A DNA stretch of 31,637 nucleotides from Coprococcus sp. (GTDB lineage Bacteria; Bacillota; Clostridia; Lachnospirales; Lachnospiraceae). The stretch is from the NCBI GenBank assembly GCA_016297325.1, contig JAEDGW010000018.1:1-31637 (forward strand), in the 5' to 3' direction. Position numbers and translations under genes: made by a program. The notes under the pieces were generated by a model. The model was not told the DNA's origin, did not search any database, and saw only the letters and a list, made by a program, of their open reading frames with translations. Shown piece by piece: positions 31,611 to 31,637 of the stretch (the first letter of the stretch is position 1; every line of letters begins with the position of its first letter).

Positions 31611-31637
31611 ATGAAATTTGATATAGAGATAAATAAC
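31611..31637 (+). CDS. 5' end of an unidentified gene cut by the window edge
   Basis: ATG 31611 behind GGAGGG (31601-31606) opens a frame of nine residues (MKFDIEINN) before the window ends. The promoter and ribosome site are strong, so the gene is real, but the product cannot be identified from nine residues. Confidence 0.6.

Overview
The window looks like a chromosomal segment of a gut Firmicute, most likely a Lachnospiraceae (Coprococcus-like) bacterium. The grounds are moderate GC, strong AGGAGG-type ribosome binding sites, many ATA isoleucine codons, intrinsic terminators in most intergenic gaps, and a gene set typical of that family: a secreted protein with signal peptide and Lachnospiraceae-style repeats, a heterodimeric drug exporter, SstT, and an NSS amino-acid transporter. 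The genus is an inference. I see no rRNA, tRNA, CRISPR array, insertion sequence or prophage structural genes.

Layout. 1-2.4 kb: a superfamily 1 helicase that enters from the left and is broken by an apparent one-base frameshift. 2.4-6.2 kb: an XRE/zinc-ribbon regulator, an ECF sigma factor with its membrane anti-sigma factor behind an ECF-type promoter, and a flippase-like membrane protein overlapping a small helical gene. 6.3-10.5 kb: NSS transporter (minus), hypoxanthine-DNA glycosylase, uppP, and a ROK sugar kinase (minus). 10.6-13.1 kb: a 37-residue peptide gene, a MATE exporter, and a membrane-LuxR gene that is probably 5'-truncated. 13.3-15.2 kb: a secreted repeat/fibronectin-III protein. 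15.4-18.7 kb: a co-directional run of glycerate kinase, a small Imm59-like protein, an HD-domain protein and an anion permease. 18.8-21.2 kb: flavin reductase, ilvE and a FeoA-like protein. 21.3-22.4 kb: an ORF6N-PLD gene split by an in-frame TAG, preceded by a long palindrome that is nearly duplicated inside its own coding region. 22.4-27.0 kb: a long structured leader followed by two ABC half-transporters. 27.0-29.7 kb: an unusual inverted-repeat leader, an MFS pseudogene with an internal deletion, and sstT. 29.7-31.6 kb: a zinc-ribbon protein and an amidohydrolase (both minus), then the first codons of a new gene behind a strong promoter.

Functionally the region is mostly membrane transport (NSS, MATE, anion permease, ABC pair, MFS remnant, SstT) and envelope work (flippase-like protein, UppP, secreted protein, ECF/anti-sigma stress sensing). 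The most unusual material is non-coding or decayed: a 131-nt rod-like inverted repeat in the leader of the ABC exporter, the duplicated ORF6N palindrome, a three-copy alternative-pairing element before the MFS remnant, and three clearly broken genes (four with the LuxR gene) within 31 kb.
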